A stretch of DNA of 64,000 nucleotides from Pilasporangium apinafurcum. Lineage: Eukaryota; Oomycota; Peronosporomycetes; Pythiales; Pythiaceae. Location: positions 206,321 to 270,320 of the forward strand of contig BCKE01000025.1 of the NCBI GenBank assembly GCA_001600495.1, written 5' to 3'. The position numbers and the translations under genes were made by a program. Shown here in pieces: positions 1-13,700 of this stretch (position 1 is its first letter; every line of letters begins with the position of its first letter). The notes under the pieces were generated by a model, which was given only the letters and a program-made list of their open reading frames with translations, was not told where the DNA came from and did no database searches.

Positions 1-2
1 TC

Positions 3-755
3 CAGCGGGCTTTGGACCGATGGCGACGCGCGTGTGTCGATGATGCGATTGAGCGCGCTCATAAACGGCGTTTACTAGCATTTATTGCATGGCAGAAAGC
101 ACATGTGGCACAAGAGAAAGCGATCGAGACGAATTTGGACTTGCACAAGCAGGAGCAACAGCAATTTGAAACACATGTGGTGGAAGAAATTGCTATCGCC
201 CGTGAGAAGCATGCTCGTAGGCTTGAAACTCGTCGTTTTCACGAATCAGTGAGGGAAACGGCCGAATTTCAATGCGAGTTGGCGCGTTGTTGTATGGAAA
301 CTGAGCAGCACAGTGTGCATGCCATGGAAAAAGAGCTAGGGAGCGTCAGAACGCTCCTAAACGAAGCCAATCAAGCTCAAGCAGACTGTCAGCAATGGAG
401 CCGCGATCTGCACTTGCTTAAGCGACAAATCGAAAACATTTCTGTCAAGATTAACCATCTCCACCAGCAAATTTATCTACAAGATGCACAACAGACAGAG
501 AATCCACTAAATATGACATTCAGCAGCACCACTGGTAGCCGCGCAACAACACCATCTTCTTTGAAATATGCGAGCAGTGACGATCTCTACATTCGCAGAG
601 GTTCTCAGGTTGGCAATGACAGGCGAAGTTCGCACACAACGATGGCGCTCCCAATCACACATCCAGAGTTTGTTTGCGATGTAGCGGGCTGTTCTTGCGG
701 CATCCCACGCGATGTCTTCTCGCGCGTTGCAGCAACCCTCAACGGAGAAGAATAA
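3..755 (+). CDS. Coiled-coil protein, 3' part of a gene cut by the window edge
   Basis: The reading frame is open from the first bases of the window and stops at 753-755, so the 5' end lies outside. About 250 residues are visible. The first 160 are rich in Glu, Gln, Lys, Arg and His and look like a long helical coiled coil. A Ser/Thr-rich linker follows, then a short Cys-containing tail (FVCDVAGCSCG). I recognise no catalytic motif. A cytoskeletal or scaffold role would be a guess. The next gene begins about 160 bp downstream on the same strand. There is no ATG near the first visible base, which agrees with truncation. Confidence 0.65.
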   Translation, partial: QRALDRWRRACVDDAIERAHKRRLLAFIAWQKAHVAQEKAIETNLDLHKQEQQQFETHVVEEIAIAREKHARRLETRRFHESVRETAEFQCELARCCMETEQHSVHAMEKELGSVRTLLNEANQAQADCQQWSRDLHLLKRQIENISVKINHLHQQIYLQDAQQTENPLNMTFSSTTGSRATTPSSLKYASSDDLYIRRGSQVGNDRRSSHTTMALPITHPEFVCDVAGCSCGIPRDVFSRVAATLNGEE

Positions 756-918
756 GCTGCTGCTGTTGATCTACGGTGGAACGTATGGAACAAGAGATTC
801 TTATTGGATCATTGCAAAATGTATCGAATCTTGGTAATCGAATGCCAAAATGGAGAGGTGATCTATTAATATCACATCGAAGCGCCATTCTTACCCGAGT
901 TTGTCTTAGCCATCGTTG

Positions 919-3900
919 ATGCAACAAAAATCGGTCTACATGGGTGCATCGAACGATTGGAAAATGATCGCATTGCCGCTTCCGGTAGTGACGCTTGTCC
1001 AGAGCTTTGTATCATACAAAGATCGATTGGCGTATTATATTGCAGTATGCGCGGATATTGAGAATGATAACATAGCAATACCAACAATCAAATATATGGA
1101 GCAAATATGCAAGCCAACATCAGCCGAGTTGGATGCATGGATACTCGACACGCCATCACGCCGACATGACGATGAGACATTATCTTATCTGCCTTCCTCT
1201 TCATTGATTCGCTCACCTATGCAATTGGAACCCACAGTAGATCGACAGATCAGTATATACGACCATCTACAGCTATTGCGACTTGTTTTAAGGGACAGAG
1301 ATTTCATGGCACTTCGTGTCCAGAAGATATGCTTGGTGGATTTCATCGAATATCACCAGCACCAACTCAATAATGACTCACACGCTGCCAGAATCATTGA
1401 AGAGATCCTTATGTATGTCGACGAATTTCCTGCTGAAGATCTTGCACAGAGTTACCTCCTGCTGGCTGCTCTAAATGACAAAGAAAACCATGGGAATGAT
1501 GGGATTTCCAGAATACGTCGTCTGCTTGACAAATTCCCATTCTCATCGGCAAAATATCCATCGTCTACACTCAGCGATTTACTCGTGGCGGCTGCTAATA
1601 TTGGACACATAGATATGGTGCATGGCCTGCTACAATTACCCAGTCATCTTAATACAATTGTAGCTGTGGCTGCTACGGGTATGCAACCAAATTCAGATAG
1701 TCATGTCATCCAGGAAGCTATCGAAGAAGCAACGATAACTACTGCTCAGCACAGACACCGGTTCGCTGTTGAAGACCTTATCACCAGTGACCAACTTACC
1801 GACAAATCTGCTATTATCATGGGAGCGCTCATATCGGCATGCACGCGTGGCAATATGGATGCTGTCAATGCGCTTTTGCCACATTATATCCCATCTTTGT
1901 TTGTTGCGGGAGGACAACACAAGCAATATGTGGCGTTGCTGCGTTCTGCGTTTATCAATCACCATTTGGATATTGCGAAAATGCTGCTGCAGCATGATCC
2001 ACGTGGTCAGCTGGTACATTTGGACAAGCTGGTGGACGATATACAAAAAGAAATGGAGAGAGGGATGACCAGATCCTATCGTCTCAAAATTTTACTCGAA
2101 GCAAACGACAACGCCGAAGATGCGTCCACACCGCTGATGTGGAACTTTGGTGCCCTTAAACAAGCTCTTCAGCAAGAGGACGCTGATTTTGCCAGGTTTT
2201 TGCTTGACTGTATCGCTTGGAGTCGAGAAGAGCTGAGTGAAGCTTTGGAGATTGTTACATATAACAAAAATCACCACTTCATTGACCAGATATCCTTTAT
2301 GCTACCAGTTGAAAACCAGGGAAGCTGCCCAACTCCAACGGCTTCTACAGAGCAAACTCTTATAAATCCGCATCAGCAATCGTTGATTATGAACACTGAA
2401 GACAAGTCGGGAGAACTGCTTGACAGAGAGAGTTGTATAGAAAAATTTGAGGAAATTGTCGAGTCTCTGGCGGATGAACAAACCAAAACAAATCAGCTGG
2501 TGACATCATCGGAGCAGCAATTAATAGCAGTGACAATGGAGGATCCGGTTACAATCACCCTATCAAACATGCTTCGCATAGTTGACCAGATGGATATTGG
2601 CGCCTTAACTACTGAAGATGAGGATGATGGCAAGGACAGCAAAAGTGTTGAGAATTCAGAGGAGGATCATATCAAGATAGACACAAGAATCATCCAAACA
2701 CAAACTGAATCAACGAACCACCAGATCACAGAAGATCTCGATGTTATCGTGGCAAAGTGGAGAACATCCACAGAGCCAACTGGAGATTTGGGGTTCAAGC
2801 AATCAACGCCATATCCGTTTGATACCACTACCATAACACCAGCAACCGTTCCGTCCACTTTACCACCACAGCTCCTCCACCTGGTCAACAGCGTAGAAGT
2901 ACAAAATCGCTCCCAGTCACATCATGGCGAGTGGGAAATTGTGAGTTCCAATAAGAGTGGGCTCTCCGCCGTGCTCGACGATGATGTAAAGGTAGAAAAC
3001 GTTGTTGAGAACAATTTGAGCATTGATTCACCAGGTGAACGAGCCTTAGAGATCAGTAACAGCGACGAAATCACAAAGGTAGTCACTTTAGCAGCTGAAA
3101 CTATGGTTGATTCCAGTGTTTCCGAAACAGAGCAGTCAAGGACGATGGCAGCAACGACTGCTTCATCTGAAACACCTCATCAAGACACACCCACAGGAAT
3201 GGACCACAAGTTTTGCGCGGCAGCACCACCAACAGAACAACAGCAACAAGAGGAACAAAATACGTGGACACCGATGTATCACATCGGGCAGGATGTAGAG
3301 TCAAACTTTCTAGAATTAGGCAAATTTCACGCTGGAAGGATCGTTGCCATCAATGCTACCGATCGGACGTATGACATCGAATTTCATGCGTTTGAAGAGA
3401 CTGAAGATCATGTCTCAGAGTCGCTGATTCGTCACATCACCAATGTGAAGAGGTCTAGCACTCGTAGTACACGACAGTCGAGCACCCCTTTGGCGATAAT
3501 GCGGCCACCATCAGCAAGAAAAGAGCGAACTGCCGCTGGCGATCATTTGTCGCAACCTGAAGCAACTTCAGCTGCCAAGATACCAGGGGTTGATGGGGAC
3601 CAAATGCATCGAGCTGTGCGTTCATTATCTAAATCTACAGAAAGACCCTTTTTGTCCTCATCCGAGTCTGCTGTCGACTCTTCCTCCTCTACTCGACGAG
3701 CTCAGCGTTGTGCCACAAGCGATCGCCCCTCGACTCGAGTGGGGCCAACGCAAAGATCCACGAAATCAACGACCAAAATCTCGTGGCGAGAGATGGAAGA
3801 ATGGAAGAACGTTGATCAAATCCTGACACGCAAGCGCAGATTCGTGTACGTCCATGGCGGGAGAATGGAAAGCACGAAGGTGCCATGGGGGGAGGAATTT

Positions 3901-5071
3901 GCCGCGATTCAATCGCTCAAGCGCTTCGCTGCGCAGTATCCAGCAGTGCTGCGCGATCACATGTACGTAATATGCGTTGCCTGTCAATCCTCTCTTACAC
4001 CATTTTCTTCATTGCAACTACTCTGTCCTTCTTACTAGCGAAATGCAATTGCATCAAGTTGGTACGTGCAGTAGTAGCAAACCACAGTCAACAGTACAGA
4101 CCGCAGCGGCTCGCGATGCTTTGCTGCTTATCAAAGATTTATCGTTTTTGCTCAAACATCGTCTCGAACCATTCCTTGGTACGCAATGTTTTCTGCAGAC
4201 CCATTCTGTCTTTATTAATCTAGCTGCTCACTTCGTTGTTTTATTTCATTATGGAATATTAGATGTCATTCTGCCGACGGTATTGCCTGCAGTATTTCAT
4301 GCACAGAAGCGATTCCTGTGTGAAACCACTTATGACGTCCTAGAGGCGCTCGTTCTGCATTGCAGCGGACGGAAGTTAGCAAAATTGCTGTTGGAATACA
4401 GTGCAACCTACGCTAAACAAGATGATCTGCGACTACTAAACTTGGTAAGAATGCCCTGAACTTTCATTGTGTATGTATTGTGCATAGTGGAGATTTGGAG
4501 CTCATCAGTGGTGATGTATGCTTCATCTTCCTGTTGATATTGTGGGTAGACGAGCGTGTATACCGAGAAATGCTTCTTGAACATGCAAGCGTGTGAGATC
4601 GAGGCGTTGGCGACCAAGGGGAGCGCGGGTCCTGTTCTGGTCGCTCTAGCCAAGTTGCTGGAATCGAAGGTGGCACCTTCGAGAATCGCAGCACAAAAAA
4701 GTTGGCTGCATATCCAGAAAGAATTGGGGGTAAGCGAGTTAGTGAAGGGAATAATACACATTTACAACTCGTCATTGTGGAGGTAGCTAATTTATCTATG
4801 TCTTTGTTGTAATCATACACAGCATGATCGATTTGAGCGACTCGTGATTTCCAGACTTTCTAGTGATGCCGCTGTGGTAGTTCTTCAGCAATGCACCGAC
4901 CAAACCGGACGAAGCCCACGCAAACAATACGCTTTGTCTGCACCAATTCCAGTCACCACCACTAATTCTTGTTCATCATCCAATGGCCAAACCGGTGGGT
5001 CCATCAGCATTCTCCAGCGCATGCTTCTGCAACGGCAGAATCGTGTTACACCATTGCATCCGTCGAAATGA
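919..5071 (+). CDS. Large ankyrin-repeat / Tudor-like domain protein
   Basis: A long first exon (ATG at 919) runs to about 3962. It is followed by exons near 4039-4443 (possibly with a further 45-nt in-frame intron at about 4180-4224), 4552-4729 and 4823-5071. Spliced frames join well: LRDH|EMQLHQVG, LLNL|DERVYTEKC and HIQKELG|HDRFERL. Residues 200-400 hold degenerate ankyrin-like units (GHIDMVHGLLQLP, GNMDAVNALLPHY, HLDIAKMLLQHD). An acidic, Ser/Thr-rich low-complexity region follows. Near residues 790-840 a Tudor/Agenet-like module (GRIVAINATDRTYDIEFHAFEE) resembles the VGDKVEARY-type modules common in oomycete proteins. The C-terminal exons are helical and HEAT-like. The exact function is unknown; a scaffold role is inference. 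The 5' end may instead start at an ATG at about 785 (see findings). It converges with the aminopeptidase gene. Confidence 0.7.
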
Positions 5072-5255
5072 AACCACGAAAATCGAAAATATTCACACAA
5101 TGCATTTCAAACAAAATATGTCCGACTGGTAAACCGAATTTCCATTACGCCGCAGGATAACCATCCACATGCAACAAGAAAAAACTAAAGCAAGAGAAAA
5201 AGAACACGAAACATACCACATTCCACAGCGTAGCTTCCTAATCCCCGTCACCACT

Positions 5256-8150
5256 CTAAACTGCACGCGCCTTCAACCATTGTGCCAGCGCTTCTCGATC
5301 ACGAAGGAAAGCACGACTCCGTAGCTTTACATTCTCCAGCGTACCATTGAGCCGCCGTTCGAAACCAGTCGTGTCTTTGGTGTTCAGAAATGCCTCCACC
5401 TCAACGGCTGAAGCTTCGCTATGGAATCCGGAGATCACGCCACTGACCAGCGCACCCATCGTCAGTGGCGAGTACTTGCGCGCCAATTCGTCCCATTGCT
5501 CCTGCACAATTTCCCACGCGGCTTGGGCACCGGTTTGATCTCTCGCGACACTACGCGCGACGATCCCTATATCCTGCGCACGGACGTTCGCGAATGCCCA
5601 GTTCAGAACCTGCCGCTTATTAGCGACCAATGGCGTGCGACCAATGGCAGCTAGTGCGTCTCCACGTTCTTCGGCAAAAGAGCTGGTTGCACACAATTGT
5701 TGCAGCTGCTGCACGTGCTTGGCATCGCCGTGCGCGATTTGGATGGAAAACACGGCACACCGTAAGTCTGGAGAGAATGCTGCGTGGTTATTGTCCACAA
5801 CGTAGGCATGAAATCGCCGCTGCGCTTCCGCAATGACTGTGTGGTCGTTCGCACTCCCCAATTGGGTGATTACTGTCTTTCGGAATTCATCGACGTTGCA
5901 GCCATATTGAGCATCATTGGGCGTTGGATCCCACGTCAATTTGCTCATCACATGCGCAAACAGCGAGCAGATGTATCGTTGAAGTTCCGGATAGAACGAT
6001 TCGCCTTTAAACAAGTTCGAGAAACTGCTGAAGCGAGAAGCAATTTCCTTCCAACAGAGAAATTCCGATTCGTTTACGTATGCGGTCGTGAAATCCAGCG
6101 CCTGTGCGAGTGGCAACACACCCGCAGCTGCCAACGCGAACGTTGAATTCAGCAAACTCACGCGGTCTTCAACCCCCAAGATCCTGTCTTTCACGGGTTG
6201 CTGTAATCGTTTCCACAAAAATGACGGATAGTTGACCAAGTAGAAACTCGATTGCTTTGGATTGAGCTTGATCCACGAATTTTCGGAATTAGGAAGCTGG
6301 ATCTGTTGCGTCACGGCGTCTCCTGCTGCCACAGGTGTGCAGATCTTTCCCTTGGCCTTGGTCTTCGCGCCCCAAATCCCAATGCGCTTGATCTTTTGTG
6401 GATCGTCCGAGGTTGTCACAGTCAATGGCACATCCCAGACCGAGTGGTCGTCTTTGCTTAATGCATGATCAGCAAAGAATCGCTCCTGGACGAGTGTCAA
6501 GGGACCATTGGTAGCGTGTTGTTGCACCGTCAGCAAAGGGAACCCTACCTGTGTAGTCCACGAGCGTGCCATCTCAGTGATGTTCTGGCCTGAGGCATGT
6601 TCCAGTGCAGCCCATAAATCCTCAGTTACGGTGTTTTGGTAACTAAAACGCACCAAATACTCGTGTACACCTTTGTAAAAGACATCGCTCCCCACGTAAT
6701 CCGAGAGCATACGCACAATGCTCGAACCTTTATGGTACGAGATGGCGTCAAAGATTTCATCAGCTTCACTTGGATGGTGCACCGTCACCTCAATAGGATG
6801 AGACGTCACCATTGCATCCTGCACGAGCGCAGAACCCACGACGACCTGCTGGACAAAGAGCTCCCATATGTGCCACTCGGGGAAGATGTGGTCAACCGCA
6901 GCAATCTCCATGAACTGCGCAAACCCTTCGTTCAGCCACAATCCCGTCCACCACTCCATCGTCACAAGATTTCCAAACCATTGGTGCGATAATTCGTGGC
7001 AGACTGTACGAGCGGCTTCAACTTTGGTCGCATGACCGCTCATCTGTGGGTCGACGAGCAGCATCGACTCGGTGTACGTCACAAGCCCCCAGTTCTCCAT
7101 AGCCCCGAGAAAATTAGGCACAGCAACCATATCGAGTTTCTTCAGTGGATATGGAATGCCAAACTTCCCAGTGAAAAAACTGAGCGCACGCGTGGCCACG
7201 TCTAGTGAGAACACTCCACGCGCGCTTTGCCCCGGAGCAGTGTAGACGTTGACGACCACGCCTTCGTTCGAGATGGCTGTGAGCGAATCAAATTCACCCA
7301 CGACCATCGCTACCAAGTATGTCGACATGATGGGTGTCTCAGCAAACTTCCAAAGCTTCTCCGTTGTCTGATTGCTGCTCTTATTGCGTGTGTGACGACG
7401 GATATGTGCGTTGGCGCGTGGTCGCACGAGGGTCTGCACAACGTGCATGTTTGAAAGCGCCAGCAAGTCGACGTCCGTGACCATCGAGATCTCAAATGTC
7501 GCTTTAATTGCCGGTTCGTCCCAACACACAAACGCTCTTCGCGCATCACAAGCCTCAAATTGCGTAACAGCCATCACACGCGTTTCGTCATTGTGTTGAT
7601 AATCAGTACGGTAAAACCCACGCAATTGATCGTTCAGGAATCCATGAAATTGCAAACGCAGGGTCACACGCTTGCCCTTGGGCAATGAGCGGTCGAAATG
7701 GAACGTGACGGTTTCATCCTTTGGCAAGAACTGGAGCTGACGACAAGGCAGCGTTTTGGTCGAACCATCTTCTTCTTGGTATTCCACAGAAACATTGAAC
7801 ACGTAAAGCTCGACGGCGTGGCACGTGATGGTCGTTGTGGGCTTGTTCACCAGCAGCTCAATTCGCTGCGAACCTTCAAAGCGATAGTGCAGGAGATCTA
7901 TTACCTCATAGTCCACATAGTACTATGCACAGAGAGATAGATACAAATATGCAGGAAATATACAGTTCAGTTAGTACAAAAGAGGAGAATAATTCCCTAA
8001 CTGAGTGTTAGAGAGGCGCAGTAAATGGAGAAGGAGGAGGAGGAGGAGAGGGGAGAGGAAGCATACCTTTTTGGGAACGACATTGGTGGGCAGCCGCGTA
8101 AAATCAGCCGTAGTCTGTCCACCGTTTTCTTCTGCGTGCTTTCGACACAT
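5256..8150 (-). CDS. M1 family zinc aminopeptidase (puromycin-sensitive aminopeptidase-like)
   Basis: There are two exons. Exon 1 is 8150-8067 and encodes MCRKHAEENGG...FTRLPTNVVPKK. After an intron of about 144 nt, exon 2 (7922-5256) continues YYVDYEVIDLLHYRFEGSQ. The long second-exon frame opens with GTG, not ATG, and the RLPTNVVPK segment is the usual M1 N-terminus, so the short first exon is needed. The protein is about 916 aa, the normal size for cytosolic PSA/NPEPPS. It shows the substrate-binding GAMEN motif (near residue 303) and the zinc site HELSHQWFGNLVTMEWW...NEGFA (HExxH-x18-E, near 336-358). The C-terminal half matches the helical ERAP1-C-like domain. It removes N-terminal amino acids from peptides. 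There is no signal peptide, so it is probably cytosolic. Confidence 0.93.
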
Positions 8151-8729
8151 CTTGAGAAGAGATTGAAAAGTGATGTGCACTCGCCGTCGACGAATAAGTC
8201 ACTCCGTTGAAAACGCAGAAGATTGATGAGTGATCGCTCTCCGATTCGTTTACAAGTGAAGAAAGCGCGCTCTGATTCGTGTTGCCACCTGTTGGGGGAA
8301 GAGCAGCCCCAATCCCACCCATGCCTCGAACAGTAGACCCTTTTGCGCAACCAAGAACAAGCACCAATACAAAAGGCTCATCTTCAAGCAGTGGGATACT
8401 GAGCAGAATGAATTTGTAGCCCATGGGGCCTGTCCTTCGTCTTTCGTGGGCAATATCAATATTGATACTAAAGCGAATGCAAAACCCAACGAACACTTTT
8501 TTCATCTGCATGGAGAATCATATTCTTCACACCGTTGAAAGAGACTGGGGGGTATCATCGATTTCAAGATATCCAGGAAGATGTGGTCGTTGTTTGAGTA
8601 TCTAGCGGTATCTGATTCCTGAGATACTGCCAGATACACACCCACATCTACCATAATCATAGGTGTATTTACGATGGTTATTTACGGGACATAGATCTCT
8701 CTCTTCAATCAACATGTTCTCGTTGTTGC
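8151..8729. other. Intergenic region without a convincing gene
   Basis: This is the upstream flank of the aminopeptidase and the downstream flank of the ketopantoate reductase-like gene, both on the minus strand. The open frames here are short, lack conserved motifs and overlap one another. I see no RNA gene. It probably holds the aminopeptidase promoter and the reductase terminator. Confidence 0.5.
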
Positions 8730-10500
8730 TTAGCGTTTCCGGTAACCGTTCACCTCTAATGCCTTGATAAGTTCGTATACGAACGCATTGACGGGTGTTT
8801 GCACGCCATGTTTCTTTCCATATGCCAGAAGTTGACCGGTAATGGCATCAATCTCAGTCCTGTTTTAAAAAACACAAAACAAAATAGACACACCGGGGTT
8901 ACAAATGATTTTTAGAACGAAGAGATCCGAAAAAAGTTAGTCAACAAACCGAGAGCCGTGACGTAGATCGGCCAGCATGGAGCAGATGTTGGTGCCTGTA
9001 TTGCTCGCAACTTGAAGCACCTCCGTCACAAGTTCCTGAGTAACAGCACAACAGTAGCCACGGTTGACTTGTTATAATGAGATGATTTGGACCCATAACA
9101 CAGGCGAAAAAAAAGACGAAACGAACGACTTTGTACCTCTTCGGTGGATGTAAGTGAAATGCCCTCCTTTGTAGCAACAGCGAAGGCCTCGTGCACAATC
9201 ATCTGCACGCAATGGCGGCTCCATTCACATTCACCAACGCTCTGCAGCACAGATAAGTAAAACAAAAAAGCGAGTTATGTTCTCAGAATCACTCAATACC
9301 ACTTTTGCAATCAATAGCCAGGCAGAGTTGGACTGGTATTCGTTTACTAATCCTACCTTACCTTGTTTGGGGCATTGAGCAATGATGCGATCGGATTGAT
9401 CGTGGCATTGACGATCAGTTTCTTCCAAAGAATAGCCTTCATCTCGTCGGGTGGCAATACGTTCCACGGTAGACCTATAGGTATTAGTTAGTCACTTCAT
9501 CTATGTTCTTCTTCGAAGTATGCAATATAGTCGTACCTGCTGCTGTTAGTACTTCGCCCAACAACTGCAAACGCTGCTTTGTTGTCGCTTGCTCTTCATC
9601 GCTTCTTTTTGCAGTCTCTATGGATGCTGGAGCGAGGTGTGTAATGCCGGTGCTGATACCACTTGCCAGCACTTCGCCGAAGCGCACGACCTTCCCTCCA
9701 ACGAACGTCACTCCGTTCACAAAACTCCACTGATCTCCTGAATGCTCATCATGTGCTTGTTCACCTTTATTTTTCACAGTTGGAAGTTCGCCAAGTCCGT
9801 TTTGGAGAAGCACAAACGTGGCATTGCGTTTGAATAGATTAACGTGGTGGGTTCGCAGCTGATGAAGCACCGAGGCAGTATCAAACGCCTTTACTGCTAC
9901 CAGCACCACGTCAAAGCGTTCTTCTTCATCTTTATTTGCCGATTTTGGAGCGTTAGCGGCATGATTGTTTGTTGCATCCAGTGCTCGTATCCGGACATGG
10001 GGACTCTCGCATGCCACGAGCCTTCTTACCCCGCTGGCTTCAGTCGAAAATGCAATCAAATCTACAACACTTGCGGGTAAACTGTTGCCAGGTGTCCGCA
10101 GCACAACCTGAGGATGCTCCTTTCCGCTGTGTTTGATTCCATCTACCAAGATTACGTCCAATCGAGATGGCTTCACGAGGCCATCAACCGTCAAAGATGG
10201 TAGTGCACCTTCGCCCAACTCACCACGAAAACGACTGGATTTGCTTCGCTCAATTGCCACGCGTCCAAGTTTCGTGAAAAAGATAGTACCAATCGCTCCG
10301 AGACCGACAATACCAATGCGCAATGACCGCTCTTGTCGATGTGGAGGCTTTGCATCGGATGTTAACGCGCGAATATATCCATTAACATCGTCTTTCACAG
10401 TAGCGACATATTTTGCGCCTTCTAAGAGACTCCATCCTGAAGGGATTGGGACGTTAAGCGCATTACTTCGTTGTCGTCGATGTCTGCGCAGCGCATTCAT
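8730..10500 (-). CDS. 2-dehydropantoate 2-reductase (ketopantoate reductase)-like
   Basis: Four introns split the gene. Exon 1 (10500-9537) has the Rossmann motif GIVGLGAIGT and LLQNGLGE. Exon 2 (9474-9363) encodes LPWNVLPPDEMKAILWKKLIVNATINPIASLLN, the conserved C-terminal helix with the WKKL...N...NP signature. Exon 3 covers SVGECEWSRHCVQMIVHEAFAVA. A fourth exon has SNTGTNICSMLADLRHGS. The last exon gives TEIDAITGQLLAYGKKHGVQTPVNAFVYELIKALEVN and stops at 8730-8732. This family reduces ketopantoate to pantoate with NADPH in the pantothenate/CoA pathway. Relative to bacterial PanE there is a basic N-terminal extension of about 70 residues and charged insertions in the Rossmann half. The extension could be an organelle presequence, though only weakly. 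Substrate identity is by family, and other 2-oxoacid reductases share this fold. Confidence 0.85.
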
Positions 10501-10791
10501 TTTCACAGCATCAGGTTCCTGTAGGTCTGAGAAATGATAGTCATGCCTGTCAACAGGCTAAAAACTTTTTAATAGAATATCCTTTATTATATGATCATCA
10601 AATATAACAGGATATACAATGATGTGGTCGTGAAACGACGCGTCGTTTCCTGCCCTAGAATCTTGAGCCACAGACTCAATGTGAAGTTGACAGATTCGTT
10701 TACTGTAATTTAAACCATATCCATCCTTGGTAGTAATCTTCTCAATCCATTGTTCTGCTTGTGGCGCTTCTGTGCAAAAAACTAGCGAAGA

Positions 10792-13700
10792 ATGATGGGG
10801 ACAACCACCCAACAGCCGCCAGGAGCATCAGCGACAGAAGAAGAGATCATCCGATCACTGTCAAGTTTGCGACGCAAAGCACAAGAAGAGAATGAAGCCT
10901 ATGATCAGAGTAGCTGTAACTTTCTTTATGAAGACGAGGATTTTTCTCCCTACCAGCTCACCACATTATATATCAACCCGGAGAAACTGCCTGACTATGC
11001 CTCATCCATCGACAAGCAAGAGGATGAGCTACAGGAGGAAGAAGGAAGTAGTGATGCGAGTGGAGCTGGAGGGGTTTATTGGTACCGCCCAACAGAGTAT
11101 ACAGACGATCCGGACTACTTCAAAAGCACGAGTGGCTGTGGGATCTTGCGGGAAGGTGATTTGCATGATGCATGGCTGCTCGGCGTGTTCGCTGCTATCG
11201 CTTTGCATCCGGCTAACCTCATTGAGAACCTGTTTGTGTCCGATTCGCTGAACACGTTTAAGGAATATGGTGTCTATAGCTGTCGATTCTACAAGGATAA
11301 TCAGTGGGTGACTGTGATGACCGACACGCGTGTGCCATACTCTATGGAGCTACAGCCTGAAGATAAGTACCCAGCCAAAGGCTGTGCTACCTCAGGCAAT
11401 GTGCTTTACGGTAGTTCACTCAACAAGAATGAAGTATTTATTCCCTTTCTGGAGAAATGCTACGCCAAATTGCACGGCAGTTACCAAGCGATCGCGGAAG
11501 GAACTGGAGGGAATACGAGTGCCAAAATCCTTGAGGCGTTCCTGGATTGTACCGGTGGTTGTGCACATCGTGTTGATTTGTATGATGCGCGCTTGAAAAT
11601 GGGCGATGATGTCGCACACAATACGGAACTTTGGAAGCAAATGCTGCGCTACAGGCGCAAGAAATGCATCCTTACAGCGCAAATTAAGCAACTGTCATTC
11701 AATACTAATGAACAAACGTCTACGGGGATCCTCAAGAACCGGCAGTATGTGCTCCAGCATCTGAAGGAAGTGAGTGTTTCTGGCGGCAATAGTAATAATA
11801 GTACGCCAGCTCTGCTTCGGTTTGTCAAGCTCAAAAATGTTTGGGGCAGGGGTATGTGGAAAGGCGAGTGGTCAAATGACGATAGTAAGTGGGAAGAGAA
11901 CGTACAGGTCGAGAACGCCATGCGGAACGACCCTGCCTGTGAGTTCTCACGCAGTGGACAAGACGGGTGTTTTTGGATGATCTGGGAAGATTTCCTCGAC
12001 ATATTTAACGAAGTATTTGTCGTGCACGTTTTCGCTAATGATGAGATTTACCAATACTCGGTACAGGGTGAGTGGGTTGGTCATACTGCTGCGGGTGCTC
12101 CAGCAAAGTCTGGAACAAGTGGTGGGGGTAGTAGTAATGACCATTTGACCACAAATATCGTGGAGAAACCCATCGAGAAAACGAAGTGGGCAGTTGTGTT
12201 GGACGCTGAGCCGAATTGGCACCGGAATCCACAATATAAACTCACTGTCAGTGATAAAACGACCGGCGTACTCATCTCGCTCTGTCAGCGAGATTTTCGA
12301 CTCTACGGCGGGGACAACTATGCTGTGAATTTCGTGGTTATGCGCGAGAAACTCGCACGATCGAGCATTGTGTGGGAGTTTAATCGTCATCACATTGTCG
12401 CGGAAGCACATTCCTATGATACCAATGACTTGATGGCGACACTCGCAACTTCGTCCTCCGCTCTGCCGGTTAGCTCTGGTGGCAGTGCAGGTGGCGGGTC
12501 CGTGCAGTCCAAGCAACTTCCAGAGCGAGAGATCTTGAAAGAAGATCTTGTGCTAGAACCAGATGTGGCATATTTCATCATCCCATACACAGATAATCCC
12601 AAAGTTGAGATGGAATTTTTCCTGCGGGTGTTTTCCCCGAAACCTGTGCGGGTGGAACACATGCCTACGGTGTTTTCTTGTGTCACGCAAGGTAAATGGC
12701 GGAATGACGAAGAAGAAAGTGGGGAACCAATGAATGCAGGTGGTCCGCTATGTCACCAACTTAGTAGTGGCGAAGAGAACACCGCGTGGTGCCAGAATCC
12801 GCAGTTCTGGTTACATTTTCCTTATTGTACCAAGAAGAAGACACTCGCAGCACTCTTAAAATCAAAAGCACATGTAACGCTGAAAGTGATCGTGAAGAAG
12901 ACATCGCACAAAGCTTCAACGGCAACAAAGAACCGACAAAGGGAATCTTCAAAGGAAAAAGGTAACCTCGTTGGAGTCACAGCTGTTCGCGCCGCTCATG
13001 AAAGTGAGAATGCTGGTACTTCAGATCCTGGAGGAAGCGGCAGTGGCAAAGCTAGTCACGCCTGTCTACGGCGAGCACAAGCCAAGCAATCAAAGACCAA
13101 TTTTCTAGGTGAAGTGATCGAGAAAAACTCCACTAAGGCACAAAAATCTATGAGTAGTGCGAAGGCGCATGATAGAAATGATCGAGAGACAGATAAGATT
13201 GACGATGACGATCTGCAAAGTGAGGCGAAGGAGAGTAGTGCATCAAATTCTTTGATAATACCCCCGGCGAAGCTGGTGGTGCATCCAGACGAATGGTGCA
13301 GAGTCTCAGATTACTCGAACGTAGCAATTGCGTGTATGTACTTGCGCAAGATCCCAAAAGAATGGCTCCAACCTGACCCAACCAGCGCCACGGGTGGAGG
13401 TGGTTTAATGCTGGTACCAACGCTGGGTGAACCCGCCATCGAAGGCACATTTGACCTACAAATTGACTCTGATTTCCCACTCGAAATTGATCCGCTCTCT
13501 AAATTTGCCTCGCAGAGTTTGCCTGGCGAATGGACCGAGGCAAACGCCACGGGGTGTCACTTGCATAGCAACTGGAAGAAAAATCCCAAGTTTTACATCC
13601 ACTTGAAAGGATTGCGACCAGCAAAGGTCAAGATCACGCTCACGCGCTCGGAGTTAGAATGGAAGACTAAGTGCAAACGCGACTCTGTGGGGACAATGAT

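Noticed and set aside
8104-8511. 135-residue minus-strand frame upstream of the aminopeptidase
   Set aside because: It overlaps the real first exon of the aminopeptidase in another frame and has no recognisable motif.
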